Assembly (NCBI GenBank): GCA_003993805.1
Contig: RSEF01000012.1
Span: 595,510 to 659,509, forward strand
Length of the DNA stretch: 64,000 nucleotides
Origin: Himantopus leucocephalus
Lineage: Eukaryota; Chordata; Aves; Charadriiformes; Recurvirostridae
Direction: 5' to 3'
Shown: positions 13,701 through 27,180 of the stretch, piece by piece
How the letters are laid out: each line of letters begins with the position of its first letter
Position numbering within the stretch: the stretch's first letter is position 1
The notes under the pieces: generated by a model
Database searches by the model: none
Seen by the model: the letters and a program-made list of their open reading frames with translations, nothing else
What the model was told of the DNA's origin: nothing
Program-made: the position numbers and the translations under genes

Positions 13701-14800
13701 TTTACTTGGTATACCTGATGCCCTGTTTGTCTGCTTTTGTAAAAATAGCTTGTGCCATCAGTTTAGTTCCTTTGATAAAACTAATAATTAAAAAATACAC
13801 AGTTAGAAACTAAAAGCAGCTATGCTTTTCAGCTGGAAAAAGCAAGTGTGTCATCTCACTGCTCAGATGATTCCTGGAATCAGGTTGCAACCGGTGCATT
13901 TGCATTTTGAATCTATAAAAAAGGCACAATCCTTTCAGAAAAAGTCACTGAAAACCCTGTTTCTGCAAGAGATGGGTATGCTTGTTTCTCCTGATCCGGT
14001 CGGAAATAGAAGTGGAGGAACCTAAACGTGTTACTAGTATTTTTCATGAATTGAAATGCGTGTGACTCAGATCCTCAGATCCAGGATGTTTCCTGGCAGC
14101 TTGTGTCGGACAGAGAAGTCCCAGGCTTCAGTTTGAAACTGGCATTTCCCAAACATAGGTCTTGCATCGGAAGTTTCACAGTGGCTTTTAAATGACTTTA
14201 AGTGACAGTAGTCCCTTGAGGAATTTCTTCTATGATGAGTTTGATAATTAGGTGTTGGCAGCGTGATGGTGTGGCTGGGGAATGGAGCTAGGGTTAGGGG
14301 GAAGGTCTTTATGGTGGCTAAACCACCTTTTGGGATGGATTGAATTAGTGGTGGAACTGCAGTGCAAATATTTGGGTCTTGAAGACTGTAACTGTGACTT
14401 TCATGTATTTCATTAAATATCTTAGGGAGAAATTTGAGTATTTGCAGAGGACTACAGCAAGGGGAAGGTAGAGACTTCTAAAAATAAAACATAGAACAAA
14501 CTGAGTTTTTAGCAAGTCTCATGTAATGCTGAATGTTGAAAATCTTTGTGAATCATCATAATAGCTTGGGAAGTTGCTGTAGTGTACTATCATATTGTAC
14601 AAATGTATTCTAGATGTTCTGATGTTTCCTCATACAAAAAGTTACAGGGCTCAACAGTTTCCATGTGCTGGAGAAGTGTAGAGAATGACCTACAGAACAG
14701 ATTAAATACAGGGCAGTTGTACATGCTCACAGGTGACTCTCATTTCCCCCACAACAGAAACTTGCTATTTTGACTAATGCCACTTTTATAAGAGGTATTT
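7716..14800. other. Non-coding stretch, probable SFMBT1 5' intron
   Basis: No coding gene recognised. Small local repeats only: a near-duplicate AACTTCATTAAATGA around 9056-9090, and a 19-nt tandem repeat at 11642-11660 and 11661-11679 (AGTGGCCAAGTTCTGTG, 17 of 19 identical). Poly-A and poly-T runs occur, for example near 10708 and 10896. Confidence 0.4.
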
Positions 14801-14846
14801 AAAAAAAAAAAAAACAAAAAAACAAAAAAACAAACAAACAAAAAAC
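14801..14846 (+). repeat. A-rich tract, possible retroelement tail
   Basis: Fourteen A are followed by A-runs of three to seven separated by single C bases, then CCCCACAAACCC. This looks like a decayed poly-A tail or a simple A-rich repeat. I could not recognise a retroelement body or target-site duplication upstream. Confidence 0.5.
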
Positions 14847-17800
14847 CCCACAAACCCAAGGCACCAGCACTCTGTCTTACCTTTCGTGCATGTTTGTAGC
14901 TTCCCACTTTTGACAGTGAGTTGTTAACTCTGAAGCCTAATTATTATTGCCACTGCAATTCTGGGGATATACTTCTGCCAACACTCGCTTTCAGCAGTTG
15001 CTTTGTTTTGTTTTCTTAGTTATTGGGGTTGTTCTGTAACTAGGCATGCATGTATGTGTTTGCAGGCTGTAGATGGACATTTGAGATGGCTCCATTAATT
15101 GATTTGGTCATAAAATATCTTCTCTGCCAACAGGCTGAATTATTTCGTATACTACTAATATGAAGTAACACATGGTCCCCAAATGTGCGTGATATTTCTC
15201 TTTATCTGTTGTCGAAAGTTTGCTTCAGAGAAGCAAGTGGAAGTTTTTTAATGGAAAGTGAGCCTAGTTTTAGTTCATGCACCGGGAAAAACTTGAGGAA
15301 GGGTGGCCTGTGATTTGGAAAATTCTTTAAAAAATTCTAAACTGCAAAGCTATTGCCTTAACTCTGCTGCAGGTATGCTAATACAGAGTTGATCATTACA
15401 ACTTTTTATCATGTTCCCTTCAATAAGCAATCAACTGCAAACCAGTAACTTCTAGCAAGATTATTTTAACTTGAACTTTGTTTAAACTTCTCTGTATTGT
15501 TATTCCCTTGTATCAGTTGGTAAGGCTGCATGTGCGGCTCTTCTTTAACCTGATTTTATCAAAATAATCCAATTTTATAAGTTGTTTTAAGCCTAAAAAG
15601 ATAATTTTGACAATCCTCTATAGAAAGTTCTAGTGATAACTAACGTTCTCTAATTTTTCATAATATATTTGTTAACTTTTACTTAAAAAGCAGAGTGAGC
15701 TTAGGCTAAAACTCTTCCTTTCAAGGTAGACACTATAATCTTGCTAGGTAGATACAATTTAACATTGGAAACCCAAGCCTTTGCTGGTTTAACTCTGTCT
15801 TCTTACCACTCCCCCCCTGCAAAATGACAAAGCTTTTGCAGACTATATAAATAAAAAAAGACTGAAACCATTTGTCCTGTCATGAAAATAACACAAAGTT
15901 TGCAGTAACATTAGTTCAGAGTTGCAGCAGCTAAGAGGTGTAATGTGCCTTGTGGGTTTTTGTGGGTTGCCTATCAGGTTTTAAAAACTGAAATGGAATA
16001 TTGTGTTCAAGTAGAAACAAGATCGTATCTCCCTGAATACAAGAACCCCTTAAAAATTATATGGAGCGACGTGAGGAAAATTAGAGAGTTCAAGTTTACT
16101 TGTTCATGCTCTCAGTATGCTCTTGGGCAAAAGGTGAAGAGTGTTACAGTGAATCCAGTGTCTGGAAGAAAGATTTTTGAATGTGGATCAGAGGGAGGGG
16201 GGGTACTAGTGCATGGAAGGACCCCAGCTGTAGCTCTGCATGTCAGGGTTGCGCTGGGGAGCTGTGTGTCCCAGGAATAACAGTATGCCACAGTGAGAAG
16301 ACCTGGAATGGAGCAGCTGCGTTTTAATGTGCATGTAGTGCACAAAATGTGATGATCCATTTTTGTTACCTGCCAGCTCTTTGTTGCTTGAAGAGCTTCC
16401 ATAACAATCTTTTCCTTGTGAGGGCAAAGAAAGAAAAAGGTTAAGAAAAATTCTTGTTGTCAATTGTTGCAGCTTTTCGGTCACTGTTATATGTATGTAA
16501 TTGGAGCGAACATATTTGCCTCTTTTAGTTAAAGCAGACAGGGACCATATCTAATTTTTATCCACGCCAGTGAAGCCTGGTTTCTGGCCAATGTGAAGAA
16601 TGCAAGGAGCACGTGCAGGCTGTTGTTACTGCCTCATGGTACCTGCCTTACTTCGTATTAGGCCATTTTACAGACATCACATCAATGGCTTTCAACCTTC
16701 CAGCTTGAGCTGCCGTCATGCTGGTAGCCGGGAGCTTCTTGATGTGCAATGATTTCTCTCTCTATCAAAACTGGTTTAGTAACAGGTTTCCTCTTACACC
16801 TTATCTCTGCTCACCCTTGCTTACAGAGCAGTTCAGCTACAACAGCAGGGGGTATTCTTAACCTGCATTAAGTGTACATGCAAGATACTTAGGCTGATCA
16901 AACTGTGGACCAGTTCCTAGGTGAGCTTTAAAGTCTTGCAAATCCCTTGGGCCATCCAGCTTTCTCAACATAAACGTGTCAGGTGGCCTTTTCAGCTGCT
17001 TGACCGTGACTGATTATTAGTGTGCAGAAACTTCTATGCTGTGCAAAATTTCCATCTTCCCTTTACTTAATTACAGTCTCTCCCTAACCATGAGGTTTTC
17101 TCTTCTTCTGATGGTGTCTGATTCTCCTCCTAAATTTATATAATCTATTTCTCTGATGTTGTTGTTTTTTATATATATATTTATACAAAGCTGAAAGATA
17201 TTTCACTGGGCAGGTGAAAAGCTAGATATTGGGTCGTGTTTAATTTGATATCTAAGGCAAAGCTGTTGATAAATATGTTTTAATCATTTAATAAACATTT
17301 TAACTTAATACATTTTAATAACTGAGATGACAATCAGAACTCGCTGGTGGAATAAGTGCTCCCTGGAGGTCGTGTAGAAAAATTGGTTAGAAATTTTGAA
17401 TAAGGAAAGTGTGGTATGGATTACTGTAGTGGGCTTTCTAAAAAGTGCTGACATGTTCCACATGCTTTAAGCTGCACTGAAATCTGATTGTTTTGACCAA
17501 CCCGAGATCTGTGATTCCTCCAAGTTTTGATTAAATTTTGATTTCCTGTGTGACATTACATCATCATGATGTCATGCTGCTGGGCTTCTCTTGCAAGGTC
17601 TCATTCACTCTGTGGCAGAAGTGGCCTGTATGGGTTAGCTTTGGTCATGGGAGACTGCACTGTAGGTGGAGATGCTTTTAAAATGAATTTAATCTCTTTT
17701 AGCTTTCCCTTTTAAAAAATGAGCCTTTTTATTGTCTCTCTGCAAGAATGCCCTTTTTTGGTAAAAGGTTGGTACTGCAAATAACAATAGTGTTATACAG

Positions 17801-20800
17801 CAGCATCACTTCAGGTATTATCAGAGAAGTCCCATGTGACCTTGCACGCCTGAACTGACTTCTCTGTTTTCTGTTTGTGTTAGAAGAAGGCTGTTGTGAA
17901 GTGCAAGTACAATACAAACCAGCGGTAGGCTGGTCCTCTCTTGGGACATCTGATACAGATGTTCAGCAATTTAAAATAATAGTCTGAGTCTCTAGTAAGT
18001 AGAAATTTGATGTGAAGACTCCAACTGTACCTGGGGCATTACCCAGCTCTGCCACCAGATGATTTGACTTCTTGCGCAGCTTGCCAGCACGCGCTGTAGA
18101 GAGTCACTTTAAATGGGATGCTCGGAAAGCTGCCAGATGTTGTTTTGCTGTCTGCAGACAACACTCCCATATTAAGTCTTTAGCTTGGTGCATCAGAGAA
18201 GAAAAAGTACATGCTGTTAAAGTAGGGGGTTATTTTCAGCTTTACTGTTTAAAGCAGAAGATCTGGAGTGGGAGCCTGGAATCCCATATTGCTAAAACAG
18301 TGAAGTGGCAGTGAAAAGTAAACCCAGTTTCTCATTTCCTTGTAACAACTCCCCAAGAGCATTTTATTTCGGTAGTTTTTCTTTAGATACTGATGGTGGA
18401 TTAATATAGTTATATTATAAATTAATAAGCCCTCATGGCATTTAACTTAACTCCTACTTTATTCCTATTGCATTTATTGTCTTTAACGTCAGTGCTGCTA
18501 TAAATTGTGGAAACTAATTTTGTGTGTCCTCTGCCCACAGTCTGTTGATAGCAAAGTCTAAGGCTGTGCTATAGTGATGACTAAAATTCACTATAACAGA
18601 ATTTGGATTATTTTTTTTTTTTGTTAGGCACCTGTTTGAGATCAAGAGGATGTTTCTAAAAGACACTGTCATTTATGTGCCTTTTGTGTAGTTATGAATG
18701 CTTGGTAATAGATGTTTATGATGCGATCTCTCTGTCTTAACTGACTGTACATGCACCAGCTATGAAAAAATTAACTTGGAGTTTTGCATTGTAAGAAAAT
18801 GTACCAAGAGGAGGAGGCAGTCAGCCAGTGTGTGGCTGACCCAAATTGAGAGCATGCCCGATAGCTCAGCAATACTGCACGATGATCTAAGTTGTCTGTG
18901 TTCAGTGACAACTAAAACCAGAACTCATTACGCTTTTAGTAATTTGGACTAAAAGAATGAGAAGATTTTGTGTCTTCTGAGCAGTGCTGTGGCAGTGCTG
19001 GATGTAACCACCTGACTGCTCTTCATCATGCTCTGACTTGCTGATCAGTGAAATGAAAGCCGGTCATACGCACGCTGCTCGAAGGTGTTAGACTCGCGAC
19101 ATTGCCACTACTTGCTCGGTTTTATTTGTGTTTGTGGTAACAATAATGCTCCCTCTGGAGTAGGGAGATCAGGCAACTTAAGAGCAGCTCTGAATTTTAA
19201 CTTAAAGTCCAGAGCAGCATTTGGCTTGAACTTCTTTAAACCCCAGCTGCCTCCTAGGGAGGCAGCGGCCTTTTGGGAAAGCTTTTCTGATCAGCCTCAC
19301 CTACATATCTGGAGGCAGTAGAACTACCTGGAAACAGCCAGCCTGAGAAAAAAGCCAGCAGTAAATGCGAGTTTCCTCATTTTTCTCACCGTATTGTCCC
19401 CAACTTGGGAGGGAGGTTTGCATCCGTCTCTCTGTATTTAGATGCACTTTCTCTCGGACAGTTCTAATTTGTATTACTTTTGTCTTTTCTCTTGGGTAAG
19501 AAGGAAGCCAAGACAAAGCAGACAAACTGGCCGTGTGCAGTTTCATTTCCTTGCTTTTAGAGAACAGTGCTAGGAGAGCAGCACGCTGCAGGAAAGATGG
19601 ACTATCGCACTCCCATCTCTAGAGCTTGGCTGCAGCTAGCAGGCAGCCGTTGTCTGCCTCGGCACTCTAGAGGCAGCAGTCTGTTTTGATGTGCTGGGCA
19701 ATAGGGGATCTCTGAACTCATAATTTACTGCTCTTTAGATCTGTTCTACCTGTGTTACCCTAAGCTCAGGAGAAATCGTCTGTGTTGACCAGTCCAAACC
19801 AGATCTAGCATTGTAAACCAAAGGCAAATGGAGTAAGCCTCAATTAAAATAAAAGAGCAGTTGCCCAAGGAGAAATATTATGTAAAACCCACAAAACAAC
19901 TTTATCTTGTAGCCTGAGCAATGAGTGAAATGGCCAGGCTGAAGAATGGTTGACTTTCTCAGGCTGACCAACTGGTGCTGTTTGTGCCAGGAGCCGGGAG
20001 GCAGCCTGGCTGCGGCTGCTGCGTGGCGTCACAAATTGAGAGCACTGAGCATGGCGTCTGCGCCAGTGCTATGGTTTACCAAATGGTTTTTCTGCTTAGC
20101 CAGAGCAGAAGGCTCACAAATGATGCTTGAAGGTTGATGGCATTCCCCAGTTGGGGTCCTGGTGTGATGGATCTGACATCTTCAACATAACATACGCTGT
20201 GGTTTTCAAGTAAAAGCAAGTAGATTTTTCCTTTTCTGAGTAATCAACTCCACGGATCTGGTCCAGCTGACTGCATTGTGCAGAACAAACATTCGAAGCT
20301 TTTGATAGTTCTAGATAAAGTGTTATTTCCCATTCTGTTCAGTGAGTGCTAAGAGGAGAAAGGAAGATATCCACCAAGCCTAAATCAATAAAAAGTAACA
20401 CTGAATTATCTTGACAATAGACTTTTTTTTTTTCATCTGAAGAAACTTTAGAGGACATGTGCTCTGTTCTTGACAATGACTGATGGATACAACTCAGAGT
20501 CAAGATGTAAACTGACTCTCATATTGATTAAAATGTATTTGTGTGCTTTTCTGGGGAAGAAGGGAAAAGTTTGATCTGGTGAGCACAGATGAATTTTCAT
20601 ATGATGGTAATGTATGTTTTCAATATATTTTGGTTTCAGTTTGTATTCCTGGTCCATGGTAAATGAAGTTGTGGTACCTTTAAAAGCAGCTGAAGTAAAG
20701 ATTTTCATTTAACACATGAAGCTGAAGTATGTTTCTCCTCTTAACAGGTTTTTTTTTTTTTCCCTTGGAACCAGCATAGTTACTGTCGGATATAAGTTCA

Positions 20801-23800
20801 CTTGAGTTTTGGAGGTACCAGACTGTGCTATAGTGTAAACACAGCTGCTATCCAGTAAAATAGCTTCAGTCTTCTCTAAAGTATACAAGTTCAGTGTTAG
20901 TGCAATAATAGATGCTTATTTTATTAACTGTTAGTCTGCCTGTTGGCTTTCTTGGCAAACTAAAACGATGAAGTACACCACATGCCTGGCCTTCCATTAG
21001 TTGATAAAGGATGCGCATGGAGACTACTGCTGTAGCTCTATTGAGAAAACCTGCATCTTCTGGTCACCCAAAGGAATGAATAGAGCGGTTCCTTCCTCCA
21101 GTTGTAGTATGGAAAGAGTACATGTAATGACGTGCAAGCCATGTTATTTATGCTGGTTAAGTTAGTTTATATGACATTCCTGAATGTTGGGTGCAGTTGC
21201 GTGTACTTTAAATAGCAGCATAGCTAAGGTCATCTTGTGTTCAACACTGAACGGGAAACTGGCCACGAGCAATTAATCAAGTACTAGTGAATGCTGATAC
21301 ACATAACCCCTCCAAGTGCTTGTCAGTACTGCTGTCATCAGGGAAACAGAGGTAAGCATCATCTATACAGAATTTCTATTTTTTGTTGTTGTTGCTGTAT
21401 ATATGCTTGCGTAAATCTCCTAAAGCTATCTGTAACAGCATTGGTGTTCTCTTCAGTCCTCAACAAATAGTATGCATATACAGAGCTAGTGGGTGGAAGG
21501 GAAGAGGGGAAGTCAGCTGCTAGGTGGCAGTGAGAAGTTGCTCAGCGTATGCTCTGATGGGTGGGAAGCATTGCCGCGGAGAGCAAGCAATTAGAAGGGG
21601 AAAAAAAGGCTTCCTGAACACTATTTGGGACTGGTGCTTAAAGAAATTGGGTACTGCTGAACATGCAGTTCCTGAAAGTATAATTCAAGATACTGTTTTG
21701 CACTTTGAAACTTGCTGAAAGCAGCTACGTACCTCATAAGTCAGATTCCATTGATCGGCGAAGTCATAGTCTGACAAAGCACATGCTGTCCTCCTGTGGC
21801 TTCTCTTGCTGTGATGCAGGGGGAGATTTACAAAATGTTGGTGCTCCAGAATACTGCCAGTCTGCTGTAATGCTCAGTGGCAACCGCCTGAAGCTCTGCT
21901 CGGTGGCTGCCGAACAGGTCATCTTTAAGCCTCTGCTGTCCATCCCTTTTCGGCAAAAACAAGGTCACTGACCTATGTGCCATGCTGGTGTGGCAAGTTA
22001 ATTCCTGCTTGAGAAGCTTTGGGAGTTCATGTAAATAATGAAAGCAAAAAAATTTGTTGCTCTGTAGTTCCTGGTCTACGCTTAAATATTTCTTACGACT
22101 CCATCAGAATAGAGCCGTTGCTCCATGGTACCGTACCATGCAAAACGGGCGTTATCGCCCCAACAGATCTCAGAGTCAGTGCACATTGTGTGATAGCCAG
22201 GATGATGTGACACTAACAGGTTCATAAATAACTGAAGTTATGAAACCTCATTTATCATGGCTGCTAGAATTGAGTGCTGTACCTGATTGGGAAGATGAAG
22301 GGGGCAGTAGTTTCTTATAAATCTTGTAAATAAGGGGAGTTTTAGCCTGGACAGTCTCCTGTTTGGTTTTGCTGTGTGAGTTTGCTCCAGTGGAATGTTT
22401 AGTGTGGGGTAGGGATGAATGAGTGGGTGTGGAGCTGCCTTTCTGGGAGTAGGGCAGCCTTGTTCTGGTTTAGTGGTACTATAGCCAGGTTGTAAAGAAT
22501 GCTCACAAGTATTTTAAAAACAGGTAAGGGGTACAATCTAGAAGCCAACATCTTTTTGAGATATGTTTCCATGGTCCATATTAAGGCTGAGCCCTGAGGA
22601 GCTGTCATTCTCAAGGAAAGACTGACCTTTTCTTCCAGTTTCCTCCTCTCCTGTGACATCAAAGGTTCTCATAGCACATGTTGAGGCAAGAACTTATTTG
22701 AACATTAACTGTTAGCGCTTTGATTTTTGCTCTCTTCATTGTTGCTCGCTTGTTTGTGGAGGCATGGTACAGGTGGAAGATTTTTTGTGGTGCAGGCCCA
22801 GGGTCAGCATGATGTCCACTGTTTCTTTACTGAATCCAGGTATGGATGTGATCCAAGCAATTACATGTCTCCCGGTCTGTGTTGGTGTGGTTTGAATCGG
22901 AAGTGTGAGACAGCTCTGCTTTTTTACTTCCCTTCACACACCAAAAATCTAAGCTCTCTGTTTCATCTTCATCTGAAAGTGAGTGCTGGTCTGAAAAAAA
23001 ATTTAGGAGGGCAAAAGGATACCTCTGAAAAATTTACACTTATTCCTGTTTTTTCCCTCATGCTGATTTCTAAGAGGCAAATTCCCTTTCCTGCTCTTTT
23101 CCCCTTTTCTCCTCTTCAGAAGCCGTCCTTTGCGAGTGCTGGTGCTCGAGAGCTGAAAGCATGAATTGCACTGAGCACGTCCCCAGCCTCGTGGGTTGCC
23201 CTAAGCCAGCATAAAGCCACGATGCGTACAACCAATTTGGGCCAGAAACAACCAGTAGATTTTTTTTTTTCTTCTCAGTAACTGAATTTTATCACAGTAA
23301 CTGACATACTAATGAACCAACTTGTAATTAACGTCAATGAAAATTTAACTCAGTTGTTATTTAAATAATGCAATAATCGCAGTAGCAGCATGTGTGAGGT
23401 TTTGTACCATCATGTAGTGAAGACGGAGTGTGGAAAGTTAAAACAGTAAAAATCATTGAAAGCAGGCAATTTAGGAGGCTGTGAGAAATATTTAGTGTTT
23501 ATTGTGGTAGTGAATGCCGTAGAGTTCATGGATGCAGGAGATGAATAAGCTCTTTTGGATGTTGGTCTCAGAGCCTTTTCTCACATCACAGAGGTATGGT
23601 GTGATAAATTTGTTTGGCTGAAGCAAAGAAAAGCTTCTAGTCCTGCGAGAAACTGGGTATGTGGACCTGGGGTGGCTGTTGTGTGGGGAAGAGCAAGTTT
23701 TTGTTTGCTCTTTGTTTTTGCAAAGAATTTGAATATTTTCTAGGTGCTTATTCTTGCTTTCACCTTTTGTTTCTCTGATCCTTAGGACAATACTGCAGTG

Positions 23801-25925
23801 ATTGCTTTTACTGACCCCCTGTTTTCCCTCTCCCTTCTCTGGCTCTCACTCTCACCAGTTTTGTGTGTACCATGGGAAAGAGCCTAACACCCTTCCCTTC
23901 TTGATGCTTTTATTATCAATTTTAAGCTTTTCAGGCACGATACTTCTTTAAATATATATGATATAATGCTTCTGTGGTCAGGGAATTGAATGGTACTAAA
24001 AATTATCTTTTTCTTGTTGTCTAAGGAATATTCTGGTGTTCCCACTTTTGAATCTAAGCAGCACTAAGGATGAAACAGTGCTCTTTCCAAAACAATAGCC
24101 TATCTCCACAATCAAAAATGTTGACAAGTAACTAGTACCACTAAATGAGCACGTGCAGAAGATAACATTTAATATCCCATGGGCTGGAAAGAAAGACTGC
24201 TCAGAATCTGCCTTGCTCAAGATTTCAGGGTAAGGTTTGAACAAGAAGGGCTCCTGATCTCCCTTCCCTGTTGTGTTTGCAGCGTATGAAGTGCAAACGT
24301 ATGGTTTTGTATGTCCTGGCCTTCAGCACTGCATTGCTCGGCAAGGCTGCAAGAGCATTGGGGTTTTTTAACTTAAGTGCTTTCTTAGTAATACCACGTC
24401 AAAAGCTGCCATATGGGCAGGCTTTAGCCTTCCACTTTGTGAATACATCTTTTTGACCTGCTTGGTACAAGCCCGTTCTTTGTGGGGTCCTCTGCAAGTT
24501 GGTCCTCTTTCTCCTTTGGAAATCCTTGCTGCAATCTAAAGGCTGGTTTGCTGTGATGTCTGATCCCCCCTACCTCCACAGCACTGTTTTCCTCTCCTTC
24601 CCGTTTTGATAGCTTGTATTTTAGAGACCTACAAGTCATAAGCTTGTTTTGCTTGGCAGGTGAGGAGCCTCGATGCAGTTCACAGCCACCATAACCTTAC
24701 TGTGGCTCATCAGTGTCTTCACCTTTGCCTTCTTGCCTTGAGCACTTAGACTTTGAAAAAAATAACCTGTCCTCCTACAGCAAAGCCTCCTTTACCGTCA
24801 GTCCAAGAATTAAAATTAATAGGACTCTGGGAATTGGTGGACGCTTTTTAAAGTGCAAGATCCCATTTTTCTGTGGAAAAGAAATAGCTTGCACAGATAA
24901 TCTACAGCATGAAGCTATGAAATAAGTTCTGCAAAATTAAAATTCAGGTGGGGGTTATGCAGATTGCCTTATTTGAATATTTAAATCTTCTGTAGCTTTT
25001 TGATGACTGCTTTATCATTGTTTTCCATATATATGCAATGATGCTCATTTACAGCCTTCCCCAATCAGTTATACAGCAAATACCACTGCTATAAATAAAA
25101 TGTCATTTGCAGGAGACAGAGTTTTGTAAGTTAAATGAGGAAGAAATGTTCCCTTTGAAGAAATGTTAGCTGTGATCAGTTGGTCAGGATTTTCTCTACA
25201 GGATTATTAAAAGAGTAGTTGAAATGTGCATTTTCCATTCCACCTCTTCCCTGATACTGGCTAAAGAGTACTTTGGTTTTTTGGGTAGTGTTTCAGAAAG
25301 ATTGTCCAAAGGGGAAAAAAAAAAAGTCTCTGGACATTGTCTCATGTTGCAGCTCGGTCACCATCGTGGTTGGCTCTCAAAAATCAGCAGGGCTGCTTGT
25401 CACCGTCCTTGGCTGTGCCGTCGCACCTTCCTCTCTGCCCTGACTGCTGTCTTAACCCTGTGGTCAGCTGTTTCTTCTCTTCAATGGAAAACTAATAGCT
25501 GTTGGGGTTTGTTTTTTTTTCCTTGTTCTTTTCTTGGTCAGATCATGCTTTGGCTTGTTTGGTGCTTCTGCACTGTCTACTAAATAATTCAGATATTTCT
25601 GTCCAGTTATTCAGTATCGCTGGCTTTGCTGGTAGCGTTTGAGCAGTGTCAGTAAGCTCATGTTTGTCACCATTGGGGAAAATACACTTTCTTTTGCTGT
25701 TACAGTCTGAAGTCCCAGCAGTATCTGACAGGTAACACCACTTTAGCAGCTCATACAGCCATACATTGGATTGCTGAGCTGTGTCTGATCCTTGTTCCAC
25801 CATGGGCTTTCCTCCACCTGCAGGGAAATCGCGTAACCTCATCTACAGTTTTATCATTTCTCGTGGAAGTGATAGATCCTGCACTGGTGGGCTGGTGAAT
25901 TTTGTTGAATCAGTTTTAAAGTAAC
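14847..25925. other. Non-coding stretch, probable SFMBT1 5' intron
   Basis: About 11 kb with no supported gene. Long plus-strand T runs (near 18608, 20422, 20750, 23258) may be simple repeats. The open frame at 22727-23164 (145 codons) lacks any known motif and is probably chance. No clear CR1, LTR or DNA transposon was recognised. Confidence 0.4.
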
Positions 25926-25980
25926 ATTAGATTAGATTAGATTAGATTAGATTAGATTAGATTAGATTAGATTAGATTAG
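25926..25980 (+). repeat. (ATTAG)11 pentanucleotide microsatellite
   Basis: Eleven perfect tandem copies of ATTAG fill 55 nt, followed by a partial unit AT. The perfect copies suggest recent expansion and likely length polymorphism. The unit is not the vertebrate telomere repeat. Confidence 0.97.
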
Positions 25981-26965
25981 ATCGAGGTGATTATACTCAA
26001 GGCTTCGTACTTCCACGGGGACCGTGACATATCATCAGCAACGCTCTCTTTGGAAGATTCAGAGCAGCTCAGGTCAGAATGCATCTCACAGTAACAGCAC
26101 TGAAGTTGTTTAAAAGTGACAGGAAACCTATGAAGCAGGTTGGGGATCAAAGTTGAGATCTGATTGCCAAACGCAAACTGCAGAGGGCTTTTCTTGAACA
26201 CTTAGTGGAGGTTAGGACATAGGATAACCTGCCCCCAACACTTTTTGTTAAGAGATCTTTAAATATGCATTGTAGGAGGTTGAATTTTGCCTCATCTAGG
26301 ATTCCTGATTTGAGGTGGCAATTCTTACTCAAATAGTTGAGACAGAAAGCGAGTATATTTAATAAAAATTGAATTAGGAGTTCTTATATTCACATTTGGA
26401 GATTTGAGCAAAGGGACATAGCCTTTGAGATACATTTCCCATTGGCTCCCATGCATGACAGAGTGGTGGTTTTGGTTTTGGCTTCTCGCCTGTTTTAAGG
26501 TGGTAATTCAGAGTCATGTTTTTGCTTTCAAATTAGGGAATGCCTGTGAGTAGGAAATGACTGTAATCCTGTCAAGGTTTAACATTTGGATGGTGTACAG
26601 GTAGCATGCTTTGAACTGATGCTTGAGCTGGTCTGCAAGGGGAAGGAGAAGAGAACGTGTCCTTATGGAAGAAGTGAAACCTGCTACTATTTAATTGTCT
26701 GTGCTACTGGTATTTCTGTACTGTGCTAGTAGTGGACTTTGTGAAGAGTGGGTCAGTCACAGGTTTGCAAGCAGGAGGAAGGGGGTGTCCTTGCTGCTCC
26801 TTGGCCCCAAGCTGACTTAGTGCAGGGCACTGAGAGCTCTCCTTGCAGTGGACTGTTAGCAGGGGAAGGTGACACCGTCGAGTTCCACTGCTACAAACGT
26901 CTGCTCCATCCTGAGGTGTTGATCCTGCTTCTCCTTGTGTAGTACCATCATGAAATCGGTGATGT
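25981..26965. other. Non-coding stretch
   Basis: Ordinary intron-like sequence without a recognisable gene, RNA or mobile element. Confidence 0.4.
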
Positions 26966-27180
26966 GACACATGAGGCAGCACGTGCTTTGCTGGGCCCTG
27001 GGGAGGAACCGTGGCTAGAAGGAGGAGTGGGGGTGCAGCCCCTGCTCGGAGCCCATCCTGCGCTGCAGATCTGGAGCGGTACAGGCGTGCCGCTGGCTCT
27101 GAGGGGAGCGGGAAGTGGGGCTGTTGCAGATGCTGTTACGGTGCTGGCCCCTGCCGTCTGCAGTGCTATTTGGTAGCATT
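26966..27180. other. GC/CpG-rich patch
   Basis: About 11 CpG dinucleotides in some 215 nt, well above the CpG-poor surroundings. Open frames on both strands across the patch follow from its low stop-codon content and show no known domain. It could be a small regulatory island or a GC-rich repeat fragment. Confidence 0.4.

Noticed and set aside
22124..22160. Two adjacent hairpins: CATGGTAC-C-GTACCATG and GGGCG-TTAT-CGCCC
   Set aside because: About one perfect 8-bp stem is expected by chance per loop size in 64 kb, and no terminator or RNA role makes sense here.
22399..22662. Minus-strand APQGSAL as a remnant of the LINE reverse-transcriptase PQGS motif
   Set aside because: Only five or six residues resemble the motif; the sequence around it does not follow the reverse-transcriptase pattern.
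22727..23164. 145-codon plus-strand open frame
   Set aside because: No known motif, and low-complexity hydrophobic and phenylalanine/proline-rich parts. Treated as chance.
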